From Chloroflexi bacterium TSY (GTDB lineage: Bacteria; Chloroflexota; Anaerolineae; Caldilineales; Caldilineaceae), in NCBI GenBank assembly GCA_019217005.1, contig JAHBNG010000006.1, positions 186,001 to 250,000 of the forward strand: a stretch of 64,000 bases of DNA, written 5' to 3'. The position numbers were made by a program, and so were the translations under genes. This document shows, one piece after another, positions 56,508 through 64,000 of the stretch (positions are counted from its first letter, which is position 1; each line of letters begins with the position of its first letter). Below the pieces are notes generated by a model that was given only the letters and a program-made list of their open reading frames with translations, was not told the DNA's origin and made no database searches.

Positions 56508-57367
56508 AGTCACTTTCGACTGAGTCAAGTAAAGAAAGGAGTTCCTTGGTTGAAGGGAGGTAAATGCCAAAAGGAGTGACTTTCTCGGTCTTCTTATCTT
56601 GAAAGTCATGATCGAGCGCTTTGACAACCACTCGACTTATCCCTTCTCTCGAGAAACGGTCAAGTAAAATCGTCGCTTTGGCATCCCAAGAGAGGCGCAG
56701 AACCGTCTCGTCTGCATCCGCTTCTTGATTGATCTGATGAATTCTATCAAAGATCGCATCGGTCTCTGGGATCTTTTCACTGGTTGACTTTTTTGACCCG
56801 GTTTGAGCCATAGCCTAACTCATTGAGCTTCAAGCGGATGGCCTCTTCGCCAGGCAATTCCTCATCTGTGTATCCTTTCTGCTCGATGAGCTGGGTACGC
56901 ATTTCGGCGGCGGTTAGTCGAGTGTACAATTGGGGTTCGAAAGGTGGGATCGGTCTGGCTGAATTGATCGGCGATTTCAACCATATCGGCCAGTAAAGTG
57001 GGATATGGTCTTCGGCTTTTGCGACCACGTCGGTGGCTTTGGTCGACATAACAGAAGCCGCCTTCTAGTTCTTCCAGGGCTTTGGCTATCGTCGCCCGAT
57101 TCCAGCCCAACTCTCGTTCTGCTTTCGTCGGACTCCCTTCGCATATCGTTTTGACCGTTTGGGCCATGAAGTGCCTTCTTTCGTATCCACTTAACATGGC
57201 CTTCGTCTCTTTCAAGACTTCAACCATTTCTGGCGAGATTGTCATTTTTGCTCCTTTTGGAGAGCTAGTTTAACACCTTCTCGCGTATATTTTATTTTTT
57301 GGATTGGCCTTATGCCTCCAAAATGAGATGCTCCCACCGATAAGCTTTGAGAGATAGAGGAAATTTT

Positions 57368-58423
57368 ATGAATGAAACCCTACACTTCGCTGACCAAAGA
57401 TCACGGTTAATCCCGTACAATTTTGAAACTCTTTCAGAACACCCATCTACCGACGATGTATCTCACATGATCATCATTCCATTCGTCTCTAGCCAGTGCG
57501 TCTTGATCCGTCTACCTTCTGGACAATTGTGTGTGCCAGAATGGTGTGTAGGAGTGGGACGCAACTATCTGAATGGAGCGTATCTCGCTCCGCTTGAGCA
57601 AGCGGGGGTACGGTTCCAGCAATTCCATCCATTTGCGAGAAGGGCCGACAATGCCCGTTTTGTGGTGGGTTGGGTTGATGGCCAGTTGCGTGAAACAGAA
57701 TCGGAGCGGCTCATCGTGTCCCCCGAAGTCGCAGAAGCTCGCTTGAAGGAACAGGGAAATACAGAATTAGGTGACCTCGTCCGCTGGGCGACTGACTCCT
57801 TCCGCAACCAGACGTACGAGTCATACCAGAAAGATCTTCACATCCTGCTCGAAGAAAGCTACCTCGCAGCACCAACTGTTTTTGGCGGTTCAGGATTTGG
57901 TGGTGATGCGACCCAATGGCGACTTGCACGCGGACTTATCGCAGATGCGATTCATAAGGATGGAACCTTTCTCGATGTGGGCTGTGCCAACGGTCTGTTG
58001 ATGGAATCGATGGTGGTGTGGGCAGCCGAAAATGGCTACCAACTGGAGCCTTATGGAATGGACATTTCAACTGAACTGGCGGAAGTCGCTCGTCAGCGTC
58101 TCCCACAATGGGCAGATCGGATATTCGTCGGGAATATCGCGGAATGGGAGTCACCACAAAAGTTCGATTTCGTCTCTGTAGATCTCGGCTACACCGCAGA
58201 AGACCGTCGGAAAGAATTAGCTGAGCGACTTTTGACCGACTTCGTCTTAGGCGGTGGTCGGCTGATCGTCACTAGCTACGGGTTGACAAAAGATCCATCG
58301 AAGGAGAACTGGTCGGTGGGAAATCACTTGCGGTCGTTTGGATTCGTGGTTGGAGGCGAGCCAGAGCGTTTTGACAACGTGAAAGGTAAATGGAAGCGTA
58401 TCGCCTATATAAACCATAAGTAG
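57368..58423 (+). CDS. SAM-dependent methyltransferase-domain protein with N-terminal extension
   Basis: This 351-residue protein has a Rossmann methyltransferase domain from about residue 185: GTFLDVGCANGLLMESMVVWA (SAM loop), LEPYGMDISTELAEVARQRLP and IFVGNIAEWESPQKFDFVSVDL. The first 150 residues (VLIRLPSGQLCVPEWCVGVGRNY, FVVGWVDGQLRETESERL) look like a NUDIX-type fold lacking a clear Nudix box, an unusual pairing. Substrate unknown. The ATG at 57368 is preferred, with a GAGATAGAGG site upstream. Confidence 0.78.
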   Translation: MNETLHFADQRSRLIPYNFETLSEHPSTDDVSHMIIIPFVSSQCVLIRLPSGQLCVPEWCVGVGRNYLNGAYLAPLEQAGVRFQQFHPFARRADNARFVVGWVDGQLRETESERLIVSPEVAEARLKEQGNTELGDLVRWATDSFRNQTYESYQKDLHILLEESYLAAPTVFGGSGFGGDATQWRLARGLIADAIHKDGTFLDVGCANGLLMESMVVWAAENGYQLEPYGMDISTELAEVARQRLPQWADRIFVGNIAEWESPQKFDFVSVDLGYTAEDRRKELAERLLTDFVLGGGRLIVTSYGLTKDPSKENWSVGNHLRSFGFVVGGEPERFDNVKGKWKRIAYINHK

Positions 58424-58488
58424 CGAACCGCCATATCTCAAACCTATAATGGCAAACAGGAGATACAAATCCCCCAAGAGGACAATCT

Positions 58489-58695
58489 ATGAATCCCAAA
58501 GATTTCTCTCAATACGTCGGACGATACAAGCAGGGCGATGATTCTGTTGTATACGTGGTAGAGCGTAATGGGACTTTGATCTTTCGCTCTATCTTGTGGC
58601 AATCGGCGCAGATTCTCTGTCAAGTGAATCAAGATGAATTTGTCGTCATGCATTTTGAGAATCGAACTAATCAAATGGAAGCTTCAAGATGTTAG
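58489..58695 (+). CDS. small protein resembling a C-terminal DUF3471/beta-lactamase-tail domain
   Basis: The 68-residue product (YVGRYKQGDDSVVYVVERNG...DEFVVMHFENRT) resembles the lipocalin-like tail found after serine hydrolase domains. It starts at ATG 58489 with GAGGACA upstream and ends early, so it may be the stump of a longer gene. There is no hydrolase domain nearby. Confidence 0.45.
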   Translation: MNPKDFSQYVGRYKQGDDSVVYVVERNGTLIFRSILWQSAQILCQVNQDEFVVMHFENRTNQMEASRC

Positions 58696-58737
58696 GCAGA
58701 AAATTTTGGCGTCATCTCCCCTTTATTCTATAGGAAA

Positions 58738-59301
58738 ATGTCTATGTCGCAACTACTAACTTTTCCAAGCCAAGAGTTACCGCCCTATATCAAGTACCAA
58801 ATCCTATCTTACGTTCGTATTGAATGGCATTGGATCTTTCAAGGTGGGAATCAACTATGGGATTTTACTTTGAAGGATACACATCCGATCAATTTTGTAC
58901 TCATTGAAAATGATGTCCTCATCAGCCACGCCGAGGCAAACTGGAGACATCTTGAGCATAGAGATCAAATCTATAAAGTGTATGGGCTGAGCGCTGTGTT
59001 CACGTATCCTGCTTTCCGTAAACAGGGTTATGGTCATCAAGTAGTAGAGGCAGCCACAGAATATATTGAATCCAGCGATGCAGATATTGGGATGCTGTTC
59101 TGTCTGCCAAACCTCAAAGATTTCTATGGTAAGAGCGGCTGGACATCGTTGGAAAACATAGAGATTCGATATGGAGCAGAAGATGATCCTGAAATCAATG
59201 GGGACGAATTGGTGATGGTGCGCAATGTGTCTGAACGTGGCAGAGAGGCTTTAACTGCTTTTGAGCAAGAGCCTCTCTACATTGGAGCATATACTTGGTA
59301 G
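58738..59301 (+). CDS. GNAT-family N-acetyltransferase
   Basis: This 187-residue enzyme carries motif A as VYGLSAVFTYPAFRKQGYGHQVVEAATEYI (residues about 80-110; R/K-Q-G-Y-G is the acetyl-CoA loop) and motif B as LKDFYGKSGWTSLENIEIRYG. It resembles aminoglycoside-2'-type acetyltransferases of environmental bacteria, but the acceptor is unknown. Two ATGs, at 58738 and 58744, are equally possible. It is followed 45 bp later by a VOC protein in the same direction. Confidence 0.82.
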   Translation: MSMSQLLTFPSQELPPYIKYQILSYVRIEWHWIFQGGNQLWDFTLKDTHPINFVLIENDVLISHAEANWRHLEHRDQIYKVYGLSAVFTYPAFRKQGYGHQVVEAATEYIESSDADIGMLFCLPNLKDFYGKSGWTSLENIEIRYGAEDDPEINGDELVMVRNVSERGREALTAFEQEPLYIGAYTW

Positions 59302-59346
59302 CTTGTAGATTGGGTTGGTAATGTTACCCATAGTTAGGAGAAAACA

Positions 59347-59727
59347 ATGAGTAAAATAGAGCGGAAAGTTGAATGCACCATACCGGTGCTGCCAGTTAGA
59401 GATCTGGTACGCAGTATTCAGTTTTATACAGAAACGCTTGAATTCAAGCTCGATTGGGGTGGAGAGGAAGGGAGTATGATCTGTTCTGTTTCTAAAGATG
59501 GATGCAGCATCATGCTTTCCCAAAGTAACCAACAGACAGGAGTTTGGGTCTGGATTGGTTTAGAGGACGATTCACTGTTTGAGGTATACAAGACAAAAGG
59601 AGTTAAAGTCCTCCAGGAACCTCAGAATCACCCCTGGGCATATGAAATGAAATTTGAAGATATTGATGGCAACGTTCTCTGGCTTGGGACAGGACCTAAA
59701 GACGACCTGCCCTTTGAAGACGAATGA
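59347..59727 (+). CDS. glyoxalase/bleomycin-resistance (VOC) family protein
   Basis: This 126-residue protein has the paired beta-alpha-beta-beta-beta fold: TIPVLPVRDLVRSIQFYTETLEFKLDWGG in the first module and YEMKFEDIDGNVLWLGTGP in the second. An ATP-like TAGGAGAAAACA precedes the ATG. VOC members of this size either bind drugs such as bleomycin or open small rings; metal ligands are incomplete (no His in the first strand), which favours a binding role. Confidence 0.82.
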   Translation: MSKIERKVECTIPVLPVRDLVRSIQFYTETLEFKLDWGGEEGSMICSVSKDGCSIMLSQSNQQTGVWVWIGLEDDSLFEVYKTKGVKVLQEPQNHPWAYEMKFEDIDGNVLWLGTGPKDDLPFEDE

Positions 59728-59748
59728 TCTCGATCACATACCTTATGA

Positions 59749-60204
59749 CTATATCCAACGACGAACGCTTTTACAGTATTCACCGTATTCAGTTCCAAAC
59801 AGTTTTGTCATGGCTTTTTCTTCGGCGCTTATCTGAAAAATTTGAATGTAGACGATAAACGCAAGTAACCACAAGAGTCCAAGCCAAGATCCGAAGAGAA
59901 GAACGCAAGCAAACAAGAAAATAGCGAGTCCCAGGTACATTGGGTTTCGTGTATAGGAAAAAATTCCGGATGTTACGAGCGCTGTCGCGGCTTCGGGGTT
60001 TACAGGATTGGTTGTGGTTTGAACTGTACGAAACTGTTTCATTGCCAGAGCAGTAACAATGATGCCTGGGACAAACATGAGAAGTGAGGCCCAGAGGGGT
60101 ACACTGAATGTGAAAGCATTTGGTACATCAATGGTGCTCGTAACGTACATACCAGCAGCTGCAATTGTTGCCACTATTGGTGGCGGAATATTGAGTTTCA
60201 GCAT
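59749..60204 (-). CDS. isoprenylcysteine carboxyl methyltransferase (ICMT)-like membrane protein
   Basis: This 151-residue protein has four hydrophobic segments and the conserved ICMT/PEMT block LVTSGIFSYTRNPMYLGLAIFLFACVLLFGSW (residues about 78-108), then EEKAMTKLFGTEYGEYCKSVRRWI at the C-terminus, with the E-E-x-x-L-x-x-x-F-G-x-x-Y pattern that binds SAM. It should methylate a small thiol or lipid. The ATG at 60204 follows TAGGGAG. It is 66 bp downstream of the TetR gene on the same strand and probably under its control. Confidence 0.82.
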   Translation of the reverse strand: MLKLNIPPPIVATIAAAGMYVTSTIDVPNAFTFSVPLWASLLMFVPGIIVTALAMKQFRTVQTTTNPVNPEAATALVTSGIFSYTRNPMYLGLAIFLFACVLLFGSWLGLLWLLAFIVYIQIFQISAEEKAMTKLFGTEYGEYCKSVRRWI

Positions 60205-60270
60205 GATGGATGACTCCCTATCTGTCGAATGTTAACGACTGTGAATATTCTGTATAACTTGTGTATGTCA

Positions 60271-60891
60271 TTACGAACTGGAGACGCCTTGGGCTAAGAA
60301 ATGGAGCGATTGACGGACGAAGGCTTCCTCGCTCGGCGATCCTTCCTTCTCTGGTCGCACGGCCCCTTCGATCAGCAATCTAGCCAAGCCGTGAGCCATC
60401 GCCAAAGCTGCACCACTTGCCATCGTTAGCGTGATATCGTCAACGCTTCTACCTTTTAAGTAGTGGGCCATCGCATGCTCAAGTACAGCGAAAGCTTCAC
60501 GCCTGGCTTGCGCTAACTCAGGATACGTCGAACTGTCCCAGATAAAGGTACCGCTGCACAGTTGGAAGAGCTGAGGTTCTGACCGCGCCCGATTCACATA
60601 AGCAACGCCAAGCGCAATGAGGCGATCCTCAGGAGACTGATGTTTGGCCGCTTCCTCGCGCAAGGCTGCTGCGAATTTCTCAAAACCGACGACTGCGATG
60701 GCGGCAAGCAGATCATCTTTATCTCTGAAATGGTGATAAGGAGCTTGCCTTGAAACGCCCACTGCGGCGGCGACTGCCCGAAGGGTAAGCGCGGAGATGC
60801 CGTCACGCTCAATGAGTGCGATTCCCTGTTCGATGAGCGTCCGCCGCAGATCTCCATGGTGGAAGCTCTGTTTTTTCGGATGGCCGTTCAT
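60271..60891 (-). CDS. TetR/AcrR-family transcriptional repressor
   Basis: This 206-residue regulator has an N-terminal helix-turn-helix: LIERDGISALTLRAVAAAVGVSRQAPYHHFRDKDDLLAAIA (residues about 22-62). The C-terminal helical domain is of the WHG/TetR_C type and would bind an unknown hydrophobic ligand. The ATG at 60891 follows AGGAGATC. Three TTGAC-n3-GTCAA palindromes lie 54-110 bp upstream, most likely its own operators, so the tetR-ICMT transcript should be autorepressed. Confidence 0.85.
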   Translation of the reverse strand: MNGHPKKQSFHHGDLRRTLIEQGIALIERDGISALTLRAVAAAVGVSRQAPYHHFRDKDDLLAAIAVVGFEKFAAALREEAAKHQSPEDRLIALGVAYVNRARSEPQLFQLCSGTFIWDSSTYPELAQARREAFAVLEHAMAHYLKGRSVDDITLTMASGAALAMAHGLARLLIEGAVRPEKEGSPSEEAFVRQSLHFLAQGVSSS

Positions 60892-60944
60892 CTAGTGATC
60901 TCCTGTTGTGAACAGAATTGTGTGGTCACTACTAACTGCCTATC

Positions 60945-61001
60945 TTGACGGTGTCAAATTGACATTGTCAAAATAGTAAGCTATTATCTTGACAATGTCA
61001 A
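60945..61001. promoter_or_regulatory. three TTGAC-n3-GTCAA operator boxes for the TetR regulator
   Basis: TTGACGGTGTCAA (60945-60957), TTGACATTGTCAA (60959-60971) and TTGACAATGTCAA (60989-61001) are near-perfect palindromes. Centres are 14 and 30 bp apart, roughly one and three helical turns, which suits side-by-side binding of dimers. They lie in the promoter region of the tetR gene at 60271-60891. Confidence 0.8.
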
Positions 61002-61122
61002 GTAGTATGTATTCCTGTTCTCAAACACACCCACCTTGCGGAGAATGTGCGATCCGTACCACCGAGTTGTGCAACATAATGCGATTATCCCAAATGATTT
61101 CTCACCGTAACTTTATTTGCCA

Positions 61123-61140
61123 ACAGAACGTACGTTCTGT
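61123..61140. promoter_or_regulatory. 18-bp perfect palindrome ACAGAACGTACGTTCTGT
   Basis: The core GAACGTACGTTC fits the Gram-positive-type LexA box GAAC-R-N-R-Y-GTTC and also the shape of many TetR operators. It lies about 150 bp before the ankyrin gene start and 230 bp from the tetR start. A second palindrome, AGATTACGTAATCT, lies at 61249-61262. The rest of 61002-61290 shows no gene. Confidence 0.55.
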
Positions 61141-61290
61141 AAAATATCTCCAGTTTATTAATGCGAATCAATTCGATGGGGATGGATCTTGCTCAAACCC
61201 GATTGATCGCATCAATTGAAGCTCCACCTTGTTTAGAAGCGACGATCAAGATTACGTAATCTGCGTACCGGTAAAGTATGGGAGGTAACG

Positions 61291-61927
61291 ATGTCTGAGC
61301 AATTTATAAGTCTCAGTAGATCCAAATTTGGCGTTTTTGGCGATTTTCAGTCGAGATTGCAGGGATTTTGGAGTCATTTATTCAGATTTCGGTTACAGAA
61401 AACAACCTATTTCATATCTGAAAATCGCCCAAATCTAACGCAAAAACTAGATATCGACCGGCAAATTTGTATTTATGTCAACTGTTTAGCCAGAATTCTC
61501 TCTCAAAACCTGAAATTTGGATCTACTGAGTCTAGAAAGGCAAATTATCAATGCGGCTAAATCAGGAGATGCTGAAACCGTCAAAGCATTACTCAACGAG
61601 GATCCCGATTTAGTTCATGCAACAGGGCCGGGTGGTTCGACTCCCTTACATCATGCCGCCTGGAAAGGGTATGTTGAAATCGTTGAATTACTGCTTGATG
61701 CAGGTGCTGATATTGACGCGCACAACAACAACACGCATTGGGGAACAATCCCACTTCATGCCGCATCACACGGGAAGCGAACAGCGGTTGCAAAACTCTT
61801 GGTACAACGGGGTGCTCAAATCAACCTTCATAGCCCTTTAACCAACTTGACAGCGCTTGGCCATACCAAGGCACATAATGCAACGGCGGTTGCCAAGTTT
61901 TTACGACAACATGGTGCAGATGAATAG
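61291..61927 (+). pseudogene. ankyrin-repeat protein split at codon 8 by a 215-bp element
   Basis: GGGAGG stands eight bases before ATG 61291, which opens MSEQFIS before the element. After the element the frame continues at 61534 as ERQIINAAKSGDAETVKALL and holds four ankyrin repeats: PLHHAAWKGYVEIVELLLDAGADIDAHN, TIPLHAASHGKRTAVAKLLVQRGAQINLH, ALGHTKAHNATAVAKFLRQHG. Joined at the AGTCT duplication, the codons read S-L-E-R-Q in one frame of about 138 residues. A TTG at 61517 inside the element could restart translation without the first eight residues. Confidence 0.88.
61314..61528. mobile_element. 215-bp non-autonomous element with 5-bp AGTCT duplication
   Basis: Ends CAGTAGATCCAAATTT (61314-) and AAATTTGGATCTACTG (-61528) are perfect inverted repeats, and internal TTTTTGGCGATTTTCAG is partly matched by CTGAAAATCGCCCAAA. 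AGTCT lies on both sides (61309-61313 and 61529-61533). No other copy was seen in the window. Confidence 0.9.
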
Positions 61928-61929
61928 AG

Positions 61930-62073
61930 CTGGCTCACTCTCTGGCTTATCGGACCGCCCAACAAGCTATTGCAGTTGACGGCGGGGACCTGTGGTTTTC
62001 AGACGGTTTTGGGGGGAGAGACGGGTTTCGCCCAAACCCTGCCGCAACAGAATTCGTTAGGCTGCTTATCTGA
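61930..62073 (+). other. short open stretch, possible C-terminal remnant
   Basis: A frame open from the ankyrin stop to a TGA at 62071-62073 reads LAHSLAYRTAQQAIAVDGGDLWFSDGFGGRDGFRPNPAATEFVRLLI. It has no start codon of standard type or ribosome-binding site and may be the tail of a lost gene before the glycosyltransferase. I cannot assign it. Confidence 0.25.
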
Positions 62074-62085
62074 GAAAATGACGCA

Positions 62086-62436
62086 ATGCTCCTTTCGGTT
62101 ATTCTTCCCGCCTTCAATGGAGAAAAATATTTGGGGCGGACTCTGGAACGTATTGAACAGGCTTTTCGAGAGAACCAGCACCCAGATTTGTCGTGGGAAA
62201 TCATCGTCTGCGATAATAATTCTACTGATGGCACGGCGGAAGTCGCCGCAGAACGGGGGGCCAAGGTTGTCTTTGAGCCACACAACCAAATCGCTAGAGC
62301 GCGTAATACTGGGGCTGCCCTTGCCAGAGGTGAGTGGCTCCTTTTTGTGGATGCGGATTCCCATCCGTCTCCGGGATTAATCGCAGAAATGCTGGGCTGG
62401 TTCAGAAATAGGTTGACAAAGAAGAGAGTACGTTAA
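62086..62436 (+). pseudogene. family 2 glycosyltransferase, 3' end cut by an IS
   Basis: The 116 residues contain the GT-A opening LLSVILPAFNGEKYLGRTLERI, the nucleotide-sugar site CDNNSTDGTAEVA and the metal-binding D-x-D as FVDADSHPSPGLI. The protein then runs into the left end of the IS at 62432 and stops within it, losing the acceptor half. The start ATG 62086 lies after AAATGACGCA with no good ribosome-binding site. Confidence 0.82.
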
Positions 62437-64000
62437 CAAGAGAATAGGTTAGAGAAAGAGGCTCCTGTTCAGGCAAAATAAGGGTGTTCAGACCAAAATA
62501 GCCAAAAAGGAGCCTCTAAATGTCAGAGTATCGAACAGACCCCCTATCATTGTCAACCCGAATCGATCTTGCGTTGGAAATGCTCAACCCGAATCGAGAG
62601 TGGGGGAGAGTGAGCGAACTGTCAACGGCGTACAATGTGTCTCGAACGTGGCTCTATAAGTTGAGAGAGAGCGGTGAAGCGGCGCTGAAAGCGATCTTGT
62701 CGCCAGTGAGTCCAGGACCGCAGCCGAAAAGCCATGTGATCGAAGTGGATGAGACGTTCATCCGACGAACCATAACGGTGTTGCCGATGCTGCGAGGAAG
62801 CGTACGAGATATCCAAAGGGGGGTTGGGGTTGCTGCTAGGTGTGGAGCGGTCGGTGGGATTCATCCAAGGGACGCTGGCGGAAGTTGGAGAACTGGCATC
62901 GGCGTACAATGAGAGCATGGTGCCGACGCTGCCGGTGTTGGGGGAAGCGATGAAATTTTCTGTGGCGACCAACCGTGCCTGACGGTGGTGGACGGAGCAT
63001 CGTTTGCGCTGTTGAATATCTCAGCAGCCGATGCCCGAGATGAAACAACATGGGGGTTGAAGTTTCTCGAATTGCTCGAGCGAGGCATCACCTTTGATGA
63101 CTTGGTGACCGATGGGGCTTTGGGCATTCAGGCAGGAGCCAAGGCAGTGGGGATGAATGCGCCACACTCCTATGACCTCTTTCACCAAATGCAGAATGGC
63201 ACCAAAATCACCCAACGTCTGGAGAGAGAAATGGACCAGGCCATGACCGACCGTGACGTAGCAGGCAAGTGTTGGACGAGCAGACTGCTCCTGCACGTCG
63301 CCCTGGGCGACCACGCAAATGCACAGTGACTCTCGAGGTTGCCGACCAAACGGTGCTGACAGCAGTTGACTTGCACGAGAACTGGACATGGCTTCTCCGA
63401 ACGGTCCGTCAGGCACTGGAGCCGATTTCACCGACCGGGCAGCTTGTCAACACAGATGCGCGCAACAAACCATTCTGGCTGCCACCAACTTATGATGGAG
63501 ATGAACCGCGATGAAATTGCACACTTTGCCACCCAACTGCAGCAGAATCTACCTACATTGCTGGCTCCCTCCGTCGCCTGGAACTATCCCTGGCTCCTCC
63601 GCCAGAACCTCTCACCTGAGTACGAAGCCTTCATCACACACCTCTGGACTTATCGCCATGACCATCAACTTCCCATTGAACAGCTTTTCCCTCCCTCATT
63701 GCAGCCTATGGCTCTTGCCTTCTGGCATGCACTGGATCGCTTCCATCGGGCTTCTTCTCTAGCTGAATCCTTTCATGCTTGGCTCAGGCCCTTTCTTGCA
63801 ATCCATCGCTCTTTGCCCGATTGGTTGGCCGCTCTTTTACAGCTCTTTTGGAATCATCGCACCTTCTCACGTGGCAAACGCTCCGGTCACTCACCCTTAG
63901 AACTGGCTACCGATTCCTATGTCCCTTCTTTGGCTGACGCCCTTGATGCCATTCTTCAGCCTCAACAGCAACTGGCTCTTTAACCTATTCTCTTTTTAAC
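62432..64000 (+). mobile_element. insertion sequence with GTTAAC-AAGAGAATAGG ends, reaching the window edge
   Basis: GTTAACAAGAGAATAGGTTA (62432-) is matched by TAACCTATTCTCTTTTTAAC ending at base 64000, so the element seems to finish exactly at the window end. A similar motif AATAGGTTGACAAAGAAG at 62407-62424 may be a remnant of an earlier copy or of the true end. Confidence 0.75.
62520..63983 (+). pseudogene. transposase of unassigned family, several frameshifts
   Basis: ATG 62520 opens MSEYRTDPLSLSTRIDLALEMLNPNREWGRVSELSTAYNVSRTWLYKLRESG (HTH of the transposase) and VIEVDETFIRRTITVLP. The frame shifts at a six-G run, 62818-62823 (five would be in frame with LGLLLGVERSVGFIQGTLAEVGELASAYN), again near 62952 before DEIFCGDQPCLTVVDGASF, near 63265 and near 63510. 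The end SLAESFHAWLRPFLAIHRSLPDWLAALLQLFWNHRTF to TAA 63983 is well preserved. Catalytic residues cannot be assigned with confidence. Confidence 0.72.

Larger units (their letters stand above)
54801..57245 (-). pseudogene. ISAzo13-family transposase, split by IS630 and frameshifted
   Basis: The start MTISPEMVEVLKETKAMLSGYERRHFMAQTV and ERELGWNRATIAKALEELEGG (HTH) lie at 57245-57060. Next come ADQFSQTDPTF and, shifted, LTAAEMRTQLIEQKGYTDEELPGEEAIRLKLNELGY; after a six-T run at 56789-56794 (coding A6) EKIPETDAIFDRIHQINQEADADETVLRLSWDAKATI leads to ALDHDFQDKKTEKVTPFGIYLP and SVESD at the insertion. Beyond the IS630 the frame goes on: CIVDCLIDFWESVREHFPHVKTLVINQDNGPENHTRRTQF and YNPIERVWGHLEKHWNG (DDE Glu) to 54801. 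Confidence 0.88.
54789..57302 (-). mobile_element. ISAzo13-family element carrying a nested IS630
   Basis: CCAAAAAAATAATTATACGC and GCGTATATTTTATTTTTTGG form imperfect inverted ends. Without the nested element (55275-56507 and one duplication) it would be about 1.27 kb, the normal size. No clear duplication flanks the outer ends. Confidence 0.78.

Noticed and set aside
61947..62285. Minus-strand open frame opposite the glycosyltransferase
   Set aside because: The plus-strand glycosyltransferase motifs explain the region; the antisense frame has no start signal.

Overview
The window reads like a chromosomal piece of an uncultured, mobile-element-rich environmental bacterium. The gene content (LLM/F420-type oxidoreductase, 2-oxoacid:ferredoxin oxidoreductase, DUF1501/DUF1800 pair, phytanoyl-CoA dioxygenases, sulfatase, secernin-like peptidase, Gfo/Idh/MocA and mandelate-racemase enzymes, Uma2 nuclease) fits Chloroflexota (Anaerolineae/Caldilineae type) or Poribacteria-like lineages of marine or sponge habitats. 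That placement is inference; there is no rRNA or ribosomal gene to settle it. No tRNA, rRNA or CRISPR array was seen.

Layout. 0-17.8 kb is mostly intact core or catabolic DNA: SirB1-like protein, PlsC acyltransferase, a gntR-korA-korB block on the minus strand, LLM oxidoreductase, TIM-barrel isomerase, HAD phosphatase overlapping a sulfatase, CNNM/CBS membrane protein, a PhyH-isopropylmalate-dehydrogenase-like pair, and DUF1800 (frameshifted)-DUF1501-NHL. 18-26.1 kb is an insertion-sequence (IS) cluster: an IS701-type copy, two copies of an unassigned 1.9-kb IS lying 5 bp apart, then a second IS701-type copy. 26.1-38.1 kb is a sugar/sugar-acid catabolic district: YcaQ-like glycosylase, two Gfo/Idh/MocA dehydrogenases, secernin-like peptidase, SDR, DinB, two enolase-superfamily dehydratases, an MFS exporter and a sialidase-like BNR protein. 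38.2-45.5 kb holds a sugar-binding lipoprotein split by a third copy of the 1.9-kb IS, another IS, and a transposon encoding two fused tyrosine recombinases beside its own mini-derivative. 45.6-51.3 kb is a decaying dipeptide-type ABC transporter region: the binding protein is intact, permease 1 is split by a 155-bp element, permease 2 is frameshifted and deleted, and no ATPase is present. 51.7-57.3 kb has Uma2, IS701-type copy 3 and an ISAzo13 element carrying an IS630 inside it. 57.4-64 kb has a methyltransferase, GNAT, VOC, an isoprenylcysteine-methyltransferase-like protein, a TetR regulator with three operator boxes, an ankyrin gene split by a 215-bp element, and a glycosyltransferase truncated by a last IS.

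The most informative content is the record of small mobile elements. At least five families of 70-215 bp palindromic elements occur, several with exact target duplications that allow the pre-insertion gene to be rebuilt in frame (permease at 48855-49009, ankyrin gene at 61314-61528). Many landed on stop or start codons. A second striking pattern is that about ten frameshifts sit at six-base homopolymers where a five-base run would restore the frame. This is either a real slippage signature or a consensus error, and it should be resolved before any pseudogene here is trusted.
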